Shown here in pieces: positions 37,801 through 52,800 of a stretch of DNA of 64,000 bases. Position numbers and translations under genes: made by a program. Source of the DNA: Diphasiastrum complanatum (lineage: Eukaryota; Streptophyta; Lycopodiopsida; Lycopodiales; Lycopodiaceae); the NCBI GenBank assembly GCA_029204225.1, contig CM055098.1, positions 15,016,533 to 15,080,532 of the forward strand. The letters are read 5' to 3'. The notes beneath the pieces were generated by a model. It was given only the letters and a program-made list of their open reading frames with translations, was not told the origin of the DNA and ran no database searches. Each line of letters starts with the position of its first letter. Within the stretch, counting starts at the first letter, position 1.

Positions 37801-40800
37801 AGGCTTGATTAGGTATGTCGTTGGCGAGAGCTAAGAGGGATGGATGATGGTATGGAACATCATTGTTGGAGGCTTGATATATATTAGTCACCTGCTAGAT
37901 TGCGTTGGAGTTGATTAGAACCTGGATGGTTCTTGACATTTTAACTTACCACCCACAAATCGTAGAACATCGATCCTGTGTTCACTTGCAAGCTTGGAAG
38001 ACGTGCTGGCATCCTCAACAAATTCTCTAATTTGTAGTTATGGTGTCTCATATGGTGCACCATAGCCAATCCCACCAAGGAGATACCTCACCTAGTCTGG
38101 ATAATCATTGAGAGTACTCATCAATTTAGACAACTGATTTGATGCCTCACATGATGCCTAGTGCCAGTAATAAAGACATAGCCCAAGGCCACATGTCTTG
38201 GGTACCTGCTGTGCAGCTGGCTGCTGCTCTCCCATGTGCAGTCCATGTGTCCTCTAACCCTGGTTAACCAAGTGTAAATGCATCTATAGCCTACCTCATC
38301 GGACTTCTCTTAACTCAAGGCTAGACAGTGAGCAATCATTGTTAATCAGGGATGTGGTGGCACTCATTTAATGACAAGTGGTTTGTTGCTCCCCTGCTGT
38401 GCTTTGGCACATAACATTAGACATCTAGTCTCTATAAATTTCTTACTATCAGTTATCTATGGCATGGTTTATGTAATAGACAGTTACAATGAGTCTTATC
38501 TTCCTATACCACATTTTCTGTAAATAATGACTCTTTGGCTCCAATTCATTTATGTTCCTGTTGATCAAGGACATAACTGCAAATTGATGTTACGTTTTGT
38601 GATACAAATAAGTTATGTCCTGACTATTTTTATAATGTTAAATTCCCATGCCACTCTTGTTTATTTTGCTTTCTTAGATGTAATTGCAAATTGACTTTAC
38701 ATATCTGTAATGTTTACTAATCCATTTGTGCTTCATGCTACATCTACTTATTTGTAGAATGACAATGTCAACTCAAGTACAAGCGCAGGTTTCAAAGGTT
38801 GATACAGCTGTTATGGGCGGTAGCATGTATCTTCGTCGGGGCCTTGGAGGTGGAGCTATTACCTTGGTTTTGAGGCGCCAAACTTCTCCAATCTCTTCAA
38901 TTGAGATCCTTGCCATGGCTGGTCTACGTTCTGTACTAAGTGTGCAGATGTCAAGGTGAAAATTTCACATTACACATCAGTTTTACTCCTCGCATGTGGT
39001 AATAAAAATATTTGTAATCTTGTTGCTTACTTTTCTAGCAGATGAGTTAAAGAGGATTTTATCTTGCTAGTTGTTTCAGTGGTCAAAAAGTTGTTAAATC
39101 TCACTGTCTTGCCAAATACTTTATATTTTTGTTATCTATTTACTACTGCAATCAGTGGGATAACTTTGCTGTCTCCTGGGGAAGTCATAAAGATATGCTC
39201 ATTGCTTAATTCTCTTTAAATCAAGGAAGTTTAGTCACAATTTGAATCGACTCGAAAATTTTCCAGGGTTTTGAATTGAGCTGCTGCTAATCAGTTTTAA
39301 GTTCTGAAAACAAATGGATGATGACGGATAGAGGAATGTTGGGGAGTTGGAAAACACCTGATTTTGTTCTGGAATGCATGTCATGCTAATTCAAGAAGGC
39401 CATTTTTCCTTATTTCACAGGCAATTATCATCACATTCGACAGGATCACTTGGTATGTCAGTTTCTCTTAGAGATGGCTTAGTGACTATTTCAAATACAT
39501 GGTCTCGACAGCTTTCTGAGTCTACAACCGGAACTGTAAGTAATGTATTTGAAGATATCCAGCTTTACTTATGATTATGAATAGTTTTCATCTTACCCTT
39601 GTTCTTGTTCTTGTGCTTCTGAGCATCTTGCACATGTTTTACTGAGGAGAGCAAGATTAGCATCCTGCTTTTCAAACATGCACTTCAAAGTGCACATATG
39701 GAGTCCCGATTCATTGGTGACAGAAACTATGATAATGTTTTGCAGATACAATTGTTTGTAGGGCCAGAAGCAGGTGTTGCGATTGGTTGGCAAAGGCAAG
39801 GAAAAAAGAATGCTGGAGTTGCAGAAGTAAAGGTATGATGGTTCCCTTCCTATTTTCGATCTCGTTTGTGTCCTGCATCTGGTTTCTCAAACCATTTCAG
39901 GTGCTGTGTCTTCATTATATTTTTGGTCTGTTTGTTTGAGTGCATTATTTGCTTCTCAATAAGCATATCACTTCAAGTGCTTATGGCAGTTTTACCTTTG
40001 TTTGAGTGTGAGTGTATGCTTTTTTCCTTGGTGAGCGCCAGACAGCAGTCTTTGTAGACCTTAAGCAGTAGCTAGTCTAGTACCCATCCACTGGCAGCTG
40101 TCAGATGAGTGGTTCATCTTTGTAGACTTAATTGGAAATAGGTTTGCTGTTTTTGCACCTATCTGAATAACTGTTTCCAGAAATGTTTTCTAGGTGGGTG
40201 TAGAAGCTGTTGGAATCACGGGACATTACTCACATCATTTTTCTTCCAAGTCCAAGGGTCGAATCGCTGGAAAGCTTGGAAAGTTAGTAACTTGTGGCTC
40301 TATTTCAATGTTTCTTCAATTTCTATAGCCTATGCATTGTGCCTGCCGCCTTGAATATGAAAATATTTATTGCGAGCTGATTTGTTTCCACTTGACACTT
40401 ATAGCCTTTCAAAAACTCACATCTTTGTATATGTAAGAAAAAACATTTTGCTTTCTTACTCGAAATTACTGGAAAAAGGTGATTGCAAATTGATGTTTTT
40501 TCAAATTGCATGCACCATTGGGGTGTTGGGTTTACACTAGTAAGCGTGCACCGGGGTGTTGGAGACACGATCTTCATATCCATAATGGACAACAACATGA
40601 CTTTGCAAAAGTTGTTGACAATGCGCTACTTCTCAATTATTAGGCTATTATAGTGTAGTGCTTGGCTGTCCAGTAATCAATTATATTGGACCTCTTGCTG
40701 TGGATCAGCGTTTGTAATTGTTAGTAATTTAATCCACCTGCAATGTACCAAGTGTGCCTCATATGATGTAATTAATGAGATCTGGTCCTTCTAGGTGCAA

Positions 40801-43800
40801 AAGGACTTGGGACACATGGACTAGATGTGAGGAGATATAAGTCTGTAAATGTCTCTCTCCTCTCATTGTATTGTTGTGGACTTTCTGAACTACAAGCATT
40901 GTGTTCTGTCTCCCCTCTCCCTCAGATTTCTTGAACACATTGCATCAGAGCCGTTCCATTTCTTGCACCTCTCCCATAGTACTTTGCAATTTCTCAAATA
41001 CAAGCATTGGTTGCTCTCTCCGCCCAGTTTTTCAAATATCTTGAATGTAGTGCTACGTGTTCTGATTTCAACATGCGGTTTAATCAAGATTTATGAAAAA
41101 AAGCCTCTATCCTTTGCTGGAGTGCTGAAAGAAATTCCAAAGGAACATATAACCAAACGTTAAGCGAAGAAAACTTTAAGCATTTTTTTGCTGATTTTGG
41201 TGAAAGGTCGAGCATTTGGGTTGAGGCTGAGATTTTTGATGGGGATGAGGCCCTCTGTATTGGATCAGTAGTATGAAGATAGTGGTACATGCACCATGGA
41301 GAGGCACACACCTTTCCGAACTCTCGTGTGGGTGAAGGTGCATTTGTTGGGGCTTGTTATGCCCATTTGTAACAGAATGATGCTAGAGAGAGAGAGACTA
41401 GTGACAATTAAGGAATTTGAAAGCATGTGCACACCATTCCAAGCCTTTGGTAGAGGAATTTGTGCCCTTTACGTATAGAGAAGTGATGCAAATTCACTTC
41501 ATGGTTCTTCGTACAAATGTATGAATGTTTGTGCATATGTGTTGCACCTACTCTTGGATGCCAATGCGAGAATGGCCAATGAAGGGAAAAGGGACATCGT
41601 ATCATTTGGTTTATGCGTGATCAAGTTGATGTTTTAAGGCATTGTGGGTTGACTCTTCAAGGTTCAAGTTTACACATCTCCTTGTTATGTCGACTATCAT
41701 CCTAGACATAACATTTATATGTTTCTATCTATTATAAGGGATGATGACAAATGACTTGTGCAGCCCACTCCTACCCGGTGACACTTTTTCACTTCATGAG
41801 TCATGACCACATTTAAGTGGGCGCCTTCTTGGAAGCTGACATTGACAATAAAGTATAAATGAAACCAGTTGACGTGAAAAGCGTGTGCATTGTGCAAGAT
41901 GGAGACCAGGCTGGCGAGTGTACGCAGAGGGCTGCAGGAGTCGTGATGTATATTCTAGGTGGGGCATGGTGCTCGAGTATAGAGTATCCAGGATATAAAT
42001 ATGAAGAAGTATTATCAACATTATGGTGTTGTACGACATGGGTACACCGCTCCTTCGAGTAATGGACTTTTTAGAAAATGGGCAGGCACAAACAATAGAG
42101 GTCATTTAGGAGCACATTAAAGCTATTGTTCTAGATGGTGTAGCCAACGTGGCGTAGGTTGTCACAAACAGTTCCACGAATTGTATGTTCTTGGAATATC
42201 TACTAAAGGACTTGCCTCAACTAGTGTGTCTCCAAGTCTAGCACACTAATGACATATTTATGCCGAACATAAGCACTCCCTCCATGTGTGTGAATCATTG
42301 TTCCACCCATAAAACTAGTTGGATTTGAAAAAGCCAACACACTTGGTTTGTGTCACCTTGTGGATTGAAGTATCTTGTGCTTGTGCTAGGAGATGCATAT
42401 GATGGCTATCAGGTCAAAGTTATACAATGACGGATCCATTTCCTGGAGTTAGACATGGCAGGATTATCACATAGTCTCAAATTCACATTGGGCTAGCTTC
42501 ATGCATCATTGCACTAGCTAGCTATTGAGACTGGGAGGTTCCTGGTATCCCAAGAGAGGAGCGGATATGCTAGTTATGCTCTTTGAGGGAGGTGGAGTCT
42601 GAGGAGCATTTTATTTTCAGAGGCCCTATATAGTATGAAATTAGAGGGAGATACCACTGCCCACCACACTCCGATTGCTCATAGCTTATGAGGACTCCTC
42701 CTGCTGTGTTGCACTTATGTAATGAGAGATGTTCCGGTTATGATGTGATATATGCCGGACAGCTCAGCAGACTCATCCTAGTTCTCAGTCTTAGTCTCAG
42801 ATTACTTCTTTCTTCTCTAGAAGAAGACCACTCCGTGACCCACAATCCGATTTTGACGAGGTGGACGACGATGATATACCTATTCACAGAGCTCAGAGAC
42901 AACGCCATTCATAAGGCATGGCAGCTCAGGTATCCATCCTCCTAGACAACGTCAGTGAGGAGACAACCGCAGCGGCTACCTAGTACCTGAGTTACCTCAT
43001 GTTGCGGATCGCATCACATCCTTCTTTTTAAGTAGCAGGACATAGTGATGATATTGATACTATTATTGTCCAGGGGCTGTCATAAAGTTTGGTTGGGTTT
43101 GGTCACCATTAAGAGCCTCAAAAAGTCAAAAACTAGTGTATTTTTGGTGGTTTTTAAGCATGCATAACACTTGATAGTGGATCTGAACCCTCTGAATCTT
43201 TATTCAATCTGAAAGATATGTTGGATTGCCTCTGATTTGAGCCCTTATGCACCCAATTTGGTCGTGGGAGGCTTAGGCACCGTTATGCTGGACTTGTTAG
43301 AAGCTTCTATGCCTCTCTAATGAACGTTAGAAGAGTGCTTGTAACCTCTGATTGAAGGCATGCGGGGCTGGGATAGGATTTTTGGAATTTCCTCCTTGTA
43401 GAAGTGCGCCCTCCTAGTGCTTTTTCTGGCTGTTACAGCTCGCACGTGTGAAGTCCAGGTGGTAGGGTGACATGGCAACCATCTTGCTAACCCACTCTCC
43501 CTCTGTACTATGCTTTACAACGACCAAATCAGAGTCTTGTAGCAAAAGTTATGGCCGTCGGAAGTTTGGCAGTTTATAGAGTAAAATCTGAAAAATTTCC
43601 GAAATGTTATGATTGCATGCATGCATGTGAAGTAGTAGAATTCCCAGTGTTGAAAATGTTTTTTTGAATCAGTATGCATGTTCGGGTATATGGAACTGAG
43701 GGTAACAGTAGGTTGATCATTGAAATTTCATGCATGAATACAGCTTCCGTGAAAGCTAGTTAAATAGTTGATTTCCCAGTTGTTAGGCAATTTACGTAAA

Positions 43801-46800
43801 AAATTTGATTTTCTGGATAAATCATGGCATGTCATGTCTGATGCATGTCGGATGTTTCGGAATTGGTTCGAAATGGGATAGCAACTGTGAAACTGATAAG
43901 TCGATGCCAGAAGTCGATTTTCAAAGTTTTGGTCCATATCGAATGGAATTTGAAAATCCCAGATACGTAAATTTTGAGATGAAATCAGCCAGTAATAAAG
44001 TCCAGTGTTTTTTCGCTTTTTGTTGAAGATTTCGAATCTATCAACTGATTAAGCCAAATTTCAATAATGGCGGACGATCACGCAAGTCTAGAGGGAACGG
44101 TACCCGTGCCGACCTATTTACAGATTTGCCAACAATTAAGTCAGGCACTGAATGAAATGAACAATTGGAACAGTTTGAGGGATCCACAAATGGAAGAGTT
44201 GCTGAATCAAGTCAAAGCTTTGTCTTCGCCGAATCTGGGCTTTTAGCTAGAACCTTATTTGGGGGAGAAGAAAGAGAAGAAGCCAGAGGTGGTGGTCGAC
44301 TTGTTAACCAAGTGACCAGTTATATAAATCTACATGCAATTTCTTAAGAGAAAAAGATAGAGAGTGTGGTTCTGTTCTTTCGAGGAAAGGCTTTGTCGTG
44401 GTGGCGTGACTTGCAACCCAAGCCCACTACGTGGGAAAAATTCATGGAAGTGTTCAGAAAATCGTTTGTGGTTGCGGATGATTCAGACTATTACCAAAGG
44501 TTCGTAAGTTGCAGAATGGGGATGCGGAGTTTAGACTCATACCTACAAGAATTCATGGATTTATGGAACAAAGTTCCATCATTTGATTCAAAACTGGCAC
44601 TTTGGTAGAGCTTCAGGTGCGGAGTTGGAGACTTGGGATGTTAGAGTTTTGACTAGTTTGGATTCAAGACTTCAAAGAGTTAATTAATTTTCATCTTTTA
44701 GATTTAGCACGTACGGATATAATTCTAGGGTATGAATGGTTATTCAGTAAATCTCCTGATATTGATTTTGAGAAGCATGTGCTCTCATTTCAAGAGGGTA
44801 ATAAAGTAGTTACACTAGTTGGAGACAGATATGTACATCCATCTGGGATGATTTTAATGGCTAATGTAATGGAAATGTTTGATTCACAGTGTGAAGCTTA
44901 TTCTTTGTTTGCCAAACCCATTTTGGATTTTTCGGAAATGCATCTAAGTAGTTGTGAATTGTCTAAAACTAAATTTTTTAACTCAGTGGACTTAGATAAG
45001 GAGCAAATAGAGAAGAATAAGATCATAAATGCATTTAAAGATGTTTTTCCAGTTGAATTACCTCATGGTATACCACCATCTAGGTCGGTAGACCACAGGA
45101 TTGAGTTCATTCCATTTAGTCACCCTATCTCTAAACAACCATACCGGTTTTTCTAGAAAGAGGAGATAGAGATTACTAATCAAATTGAAAATTATCTTAA
45201 GATGGGTCATATACAACCTAGTAAGTCACCTTGGGGTGCTCCTGTTCTTCTGGAAGCGAAGAAAGATGGAGGATTCCGGATGCGTGTGGATTACAAGGGG
45301 CCAAATAAAGTATCTACTAAGAAATTAGAATAAATATCCGTTGCCTCGAATGGATGATCTGGTGGATCGATTAGGTGGAGCTAAATACTTAACAAAAATA
45401 GATCTCAGAACCGGTTATCATCACATTAGAATTCATCCGAAGGAATCCAAGTGTGAATTCTTTAAGCATGAGTTAGTATACCTTGGTCATAAGATTACCT
45501 TGGAAGGGTTGAAGACAGACGAGGGTAACGTCAAGACAGTGCTTGAGTGGCCGATACCGAAGACGGTTAGAGAAGTTAAATCTTTTCTCGGTTTTACAGT
45601 TTCCTTTCGTAAGTCAATTGAAGATTATGCGAAAGTCGCAGCACCTCTTAACAATTTGACTAAAGGCAAAGTTAACAAGAAAAAGAAGAGGGCTCAACCT
45701 AGTCTGCCTATTGAATGGAACGAAGAATTAAATCAATGTTTTGAGAAACTCAAACATATGGTTGTTTCAGATCTCGTTCTATAGATCGCGAATCTAGATT
45801 TACCATACGTTGTACGAACTGATCCAAGTGATTCAGCGATAGGAGCGGTTCTTTTATAAAATGATATGCCGATAGTGTTCGAGAGTAAAAAAAAATACTA
45901 GACCTCAATTGCGTTATACAATTCAGGAGAAGGGGTTATTTGCCGTGATACATGCACAAAGTATAACTATGGATTTTGTGGTTGGACTTCCCAAGACCCA
46001 ACATCAAAATGATTCTATTTGGGTTGTAGTGGACATGCTAACTAAGTTAGCTGTATTCATACCAGTAAAGTCAATTGCAAAGGCTTCAAATTTGGCTCAG
46101 ATCTTTGTTGAAATATTATTAGGCTTTATGGACTGCCAAGTGATATTGTTAGTGATAGTGATCCTAAATTTACAGGTCACTTTTGGTCAGCTGTATTCCA
46201 TAAGCTAGAAACCTCGCTTAGTTTTAGTTCTACTGATCATCTTGAATCAGATGGATAGACTGAGAGAACTAATTAGACTATGGAAGATATGTTGAGGACA
46301 TATGTGTCTCACGGGTAGTCTTAGTGGGAAGATTATATTCCTTTAATTGAGTTTGCTTACAATAATAGAAAACATTCTGCTACAAGTTATAGTCCGTTTA
46401 TGCTATTGTACGATTTTCAACGTAGATCTCCGGTGAATGTGGAGACGAAATCTGTTAAGATCCAGAAAGTTTCGAATTTTCCTGCATGACATGCAAGAAA
46501 TGTTGCAAGTGGCAGGTGATTGTATCTGTAGTGCTTAGGACAGAGATAAGCACTATGTCGATCTTAAGAGATCTCCCAGAGATTTTAAGGTTGATGACTG
46601 GATATATCTTAGAATTCCAAAAGATTCTAGGACTATGCATACAAGGAAGCAAGTAGATCTTACCCATTTGGAGGATTTATCGCTCAGTGTACCTTTGGAA
46701 CCTGAAAGAGTACTCAGAACCAGAGATAAACAATTGAGAAATCATTCTATCTCTGAGTGCTTGATTAGGTGGAAGGGTCGGACTAAGGATGATTATTCAT

Positions 46801-49800
46801 GGGAAAGGGTTGAAAGCATAAAGAAGAATTTCACTAGGTTCCACGTCTGAGGACAAAAGTAGTTCAAGGGGGGAAGAATGTTACGTCCATGTCCTGCATG
46901 AAGTATTTGGAATAGTCCTTGACATGGATATTCGGTACTCCAGTGTACGAGATTATCAGTTACGCCACGTCATTCCGGACTAGGCCAGTAATGTAATTAA
47001 TAACCTTGTGAGGGCCCAGTGCATGGACCTATGGAGCTAGTGCATGGTGATTGAGAGCTTTTTGTGCAAGAATAGGAGATCAAGTTGCTTTTGCATGGTC
47101 TTGGGGTATCCTAGAGGGAATATTCCTCAGCTTTTTTGGGGTCTATATCTTGGTAGGAACTCGCCCATCTTCTCATTCATTTCTCTGTTTCCAAAAGCCA
47201 GGATCCTCTCCTCTCTTGCACTCAGTCACCGTGGCTCGGTTGTGAAGCGGATAGGGACTTGACTTTCTGTTTCCTGCTGGTTGGGTGGTTTGGCTCCACA
47301 GATGTCCTTTTGGTTGCATGCGATGGGATCTTTGCGTGGCAATTGTTTTACTGTGCGAGTGGAGAACCCAAGTTCACTCAACCTCTGTATAAGTAGGTGT
47401 CTCAGAACTGAGTCAAATGCGTTTATGAAATCAACCAAAGAACAATACACCCTCTCATGCTTGGACTTGGCCTCCTCCATAATAGCCCTGAGTGTCAATC
47501 GTAGAGGGCTCAATGGTAGAGTGCTGAGCCTCGAAACCTGCATGATCCAATGCATGTAGTCTTTGAATCTCTGCCTCACTGGTATTGTTGTCTGAGTGCC
47601 AGAAGCTTTGCCACAATGTGACCTATCATAAACGGTTCGGTAGTTTCGGGTTTCATAGGGTCACCTCTCGTGAATAGAGAGAGCTTCATAGGGTAGTTTC
47701 GGGTTTCATAGGGTCACCACTTGTGAATAGGGAGAGCTTCATTAATGTCTTTGGGCTACCAAAAGAAAATAAGATTAGAAGTACATCTCAAGTGTGATTT
47801 AACTTATGCAGTGTAAAACTGTCTTTATTTGAAAATGGTAATACTTGTCTTCATGTCACAAAATTGAATGAGTAAAGGTCCACACAATGGAGTTGTGTGC
47901 TGGAATATTGCATTTACCCTAGGTATAAGAAGCAAAGAGCCTTCCTCTCTGTCATGAAGAGCATTCAACCCTAACCATGCACTAGAATGACTGCAAAGTG
48001 GAAAGAACAAGCAACTAAAATACTGGAATGAGGTTCAGCTTCTAGAATTTCAGACATACAACTAATGTAGGGCATGGAGAGAACTTTTTGAAGCATTCCA
48101 ACATGGTGCTAATTTGGAGTCAAACAAGGGCCTACATTAATATCAACCCAGGCCCAGTCTAATGGCTACCCATACAGTTCAATTTCATTCTATGTTTACG
48201 AAAGCTAGTCTTTCTTCGAAGTGATAGGTTACTTCATGGAAAATGTCAACAACTAAATGCAAGCGATACAAATATTATTGTTATAAAGAGCCGGTTGATG
48301 TTGCACTGCTAAAAGAAATACTTCAGAGAATATGCTGTAGTAGATATGGTTCATTTATTACATAATTTATCAGTGTCTCCAACAAGGGCCAACTTAAGAG
48401 TGCATATGGTAAATTATAGGTGATGACTTTCATTAAAATTCAAAATTGTCAGATGCAATATTTTAGGAGGGACTTGCCAACAAAGGTCGTGTTTCATCCT
48501 TGGATGTAAAGAGCAATAGCAGGGTGCTCAAAAGATAGTACATTTACATTGAATAAGGGCTGAAGTAGGGGTAAAACCAGATTATGTTTTCGAATAATAA
48601 TAAACTGTTTTTTTTTTTTTTGGTTCTAGCATTCCGAAATAAGTATTCCAATGCAACTACGGCTGAGGCATATGTCAAACATTTGCGGGGGAAATCGAAA
48701 AAACTCGATGACAGGGTGGCTCTCATGCCTAAAAAAAGTCAACTCCCTTCTAACACCTGGATTGAGTCAGCAAGAAACAACCTCTGGCACCGTAATTATG
48801 CATTGATTTTGCCCCCCCATAGCTCCTCTCCGCTGTCCCCACTGTTCTAGAAAAAGTGTAGCGCAAAAAAATTTGAAATCAGAATCTAGCTCGATTTTTT
48901 TGGGAAAGAAACGAACTTTTAAGGCTCAAGAGTTCTAGAACGTTGAGGACCTGGAATGCCGTTTTGATGCAACTCAGCTTAGGCCATGCTTGATACTTGC
49001 TAGCATATGCTGCTGAATTTTCAAGGCCTCATGGGTATAGAGGTCCTAGGCATCCTATCTGTCACATGGTCTTTTGTGGCACAATTGGGCTCTGAGAGCC
49101 TGCTTGAAGTCTTCCAATCTGTTTGGAATTAGTAATGTGGACTTCATTTTTAACGAGAATAGTCAAAATGTGTACCTGACCTATTGGCAGAATGTTTGTG
49201 ATATTTTGACATGAAGAATAAGATTTCTTTTGATAATTTTTGAGGCTTTGTGCGATCTGTTATTGTAATTTTCATAATGCAAATCAATATCATTGGTCTC
49301 AAAATTAGAAGTTTTAGTCTGAGGTTAAGCTTATTGGCACTTTAGATCAATCCAGATTCCCATGTTGTTGAAGGTGGTGCTTACGTCACGTCAATGATTG
49401 GAATGTGTACCTACTAACCTTCAATTATGTGTGATCGCACTAAACTGCAGCTTTGGGTTAGAACTTGAACTCGGGGGAGAAAAGAAAATATCAGAGCACA
49501 GTTCGGCTGCTATGTTTTGTGTTATTGGACTCCAGGTAGCACAATGCCTTTGATTGGATTTAGCCTTTAAGGGACAATATCTTAGGATTTAATCTTGTTG
49601 ATCTTTTCTAGCTTGTAAGGAAGCAGTTTTTGCAGTTCTTTCTGGTTGTACTGCAAAACACATGGGTTATGAGCATCATTAACTAGCAGGATTCATCATG
49701 CTCTAACAATCAAATGAAACATGCTGTTACAGATAATAGAGTTTTCAAATAGTGGAGGAATTGGGGAAGAAGCTATACATAGTACCATAGTGGACCTTTG

Positions 49801-52800
49801 GACTAAAATTTGAACCTCCTAGTGTTCAACTAGAGTCACACACTGCTTTACACTGGACCATCAATGGCACACAATTGGAAAAAATGCTGTAACATTTTCA
49901 CTTTCTGAATGTGATAGAATTTTATTGAGCTCTCTGATTTTATTCCATAAGAAACATAATTATTTCGTTCAAAAGTGTGTCAATCTTTATGAGTGGCAGA
50001 GTGTGGTATGGTTGAAAATTTGGCCTAATAGTTTTTATCTCCTTTCCTCGCCTTGAACTCTGGGGTTTGATATCAATTGTGTGCATGCCACATGATTAGG
50101 ACATACCAAGGTTTCCCACCTTTTCAGAATCAGAAGAATCAGTGGTTTAGGTGGTTCAAAAAAGGGTCTTCCAAGAGAGAAATGGAAATAATTGGGTTTA
50201 TTTTCTTCACATGCCAGTTCTTTTACATAAAATGATAAACCAGAAGACAGTTATTTGTCTTACATTTCACATCATTTGCTTCTTGAATCTTAGTACTACT
50301 TAACAATGCATAATCATCATCGCAATGGCCAACCTCAACCGCTGACTTGTGAGTGCACACAATAACGGACTAAAATTGTCAGAATTCAAACCTAAATATA
50401 ACCACAATAAAGAATCGAATATAACGATATGTTGGTACAAGAATCTCTGGCCTCGTCACTATATCATTTCCCACACGATAGTCCATTAGAGTCACAAGCC
50501 TCCTTCCTCACCACTTCACTCCACACAGCAGCCTCAGTAGCCTTTCCTTCCAAACTGCATAGAAACTTTTCACTTCCTCTAGGCCTCCATACCCTCCTTG
50601 GTTTGATGATGAATGTCGCTCTCAAAACTCTCTCGTCACACACATATGTATACATACCCCACACCTCCGTTCGTCCTGTCGTTCCGTTCATCGTATGCTT
50701 CGCTGTAAGAAACTTGCCTATGAAGTTTTTGAGGGAAAACGTCCGTTGATCTCCTTTACAGCTCTCGTTTATGAGATACATATGCTCTAAGCATATCCTT
50801 CAAAATGTGGTTGATAGTTTAGTTTGCCCATCAGATTCTAGGTGATTCGAAGTAAGGATCATTTAGCTTTTTCAAAGACTGACTACTAGGATTTGCATGT
50901 GAACTTGGAATTTTGATCACAATGTCATTTGGCAAGCCATACACTCTAAACAACTTTTCAACGAAAGTTGGGCAAGTTAAGAAGCCTTGACGATGGTTTT
51001 AGTCATAGATGCATCGTGCTTTGGAGCACAACATTCCGGATTTTGTCATGTCAGAGGGAATCCTTTATTTAATTTTGTAAGAGAAAAAAAAAATTAAGAA
51101 GTTTAAAAACCAGTAATCTATTGGTGGCTTTAACAAGTTCAAATTCCTTCAAAGAGATGATAGTAGCATCAAGGGCCATGATTTTGGTTTTGAAAGCTGA
51201 AATATGTTGCCTTCCTCATAGGAAATTCATTAGTTTTTCGAGAGTGGGTAAAATTTTGATTAAGAGTTGGTTTTAGATTAAGTAGGCAAGGGTAGTTATT
51301 ATATTTATTGGTATCTTCAAGATCCAAAAATATGTCTTGATTTGCTATTTTGATTAAGAGTTGGTTTTAGATTAACTAGGCAAGGGTAATCACTATATTT
51401 ATTGGTATCTTCAAGATCCAAAAATATGTCTTGACTTGTTATTTTTTGAAAATCAATACATGCTCTCTGAGTTAGGTGCCACATATTGGCCCCTGAGTGT
51501 GCGTTGACAAGTGTGAATGAGTTTGTGATAACGAGACTATTGAGATTGAGCATGTAATTCCATTATTAACTGTAATAGGAGAATATCAAGACATGCCATA
51601 GAAACTGGCAATTTATACTTGTATTATTCCAACTACCGGCTTTGAGTGGAATTATTACATTGTTTAAGCTAGTAATAGTTTTGCAGGTTGTAAGGAATTT
51701 AAGGCTTTTTTTTTTTTCCTTGTTGCAATGTTCCAAAATGCTTTGCTTTCGGAACATCGTTCTGACGCAACTTAGGGTTTAGTTGGTATAAATTGCACCC
51801 TTTTGGCTAGCCTGTCAACTACTACCCAAATAGCATCATGACCTCCCAATCAAAGAATGCAGCCAATTTCAAGACCATTTGATGGATGTCATCTTCGCCA
51901 TAGGTGCAAAGCTGGCAACTACGCATAACCCTTTGCAACTAGCCTTGCCTTATGCTTGTCTATGCTCCCATCCGCCAAGTATTTGGTCATCATATAGGCC
52001 CATTTACTCCCAATGGGATGCTTTCCTCTTGGCAATTGCACAAGATCCCATGTATCATTGTTGAGGATAGAGTAATTCTCTTCTTGTGTGGCTTGATGCC
52101 ATACTTTCTCCTTTGCCACCTCAACAAATGATGGTGCTTGTGTGAATCCAATATAGTACTCATAAGCGCAAAGTCCGTCTCCTTACTACCATGTTGCATA
52201 GGTTTCTTGTAAGACCTTACAACTTGGTTGCTACACTCACCTTCTTCTAGCATCTCTCCTTTTTGTTTTCCAATACAACCTTGGTAAACTCTTTGAAGGT
52301 GGAGGTGATGAAGATGGTGACCATGTATCCCATGCAATTTCCTTGTCCTGCTTTCTTCATGCACAGGATCGTGCTCTTGCGTGTGATCATCCTCTTGAGG
52401 CCCTCTAAAAGCTAGACTTGGGTCTTCACAATTGGAGCTAATTATTGGAATGAATTCACTTGTGCCCATTTTCGCATGTTCTTCCACATGAGGTGATTGA
52501 TCCTCATCAAAGATCATGTCCTGACTTGTGATCCGTGTCATACTAGTAAGATCATACAGTCTATAGGCCTTCTCCTCACTGTATCCCAAAAAGATACTTA
52601 GACAACTTTGCATCCAATTTCTTCTTGCTGTCCTTGGGGATATGGGCGTATGACGTACAACAAAACACACGCAAGGCTCTCGACCACCTTGGGCTTGATG
52701 CCATTGAATGTCTCCTCTAGTGTCTTTCTTTCCACAACTTTCGTCGGAGTTCGATTTAAAAAGGAAAACATCTATATGAAGTTCTTCGGCCCAGAAAGAC

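Noticed and set aside
48584-48850. 88-codon open frame in intron 6
   Set aside because: The frame is sequence-complex but short, has no recognised motif, lies downstream of a T run and is inside an intron. Not enough to call a gene.
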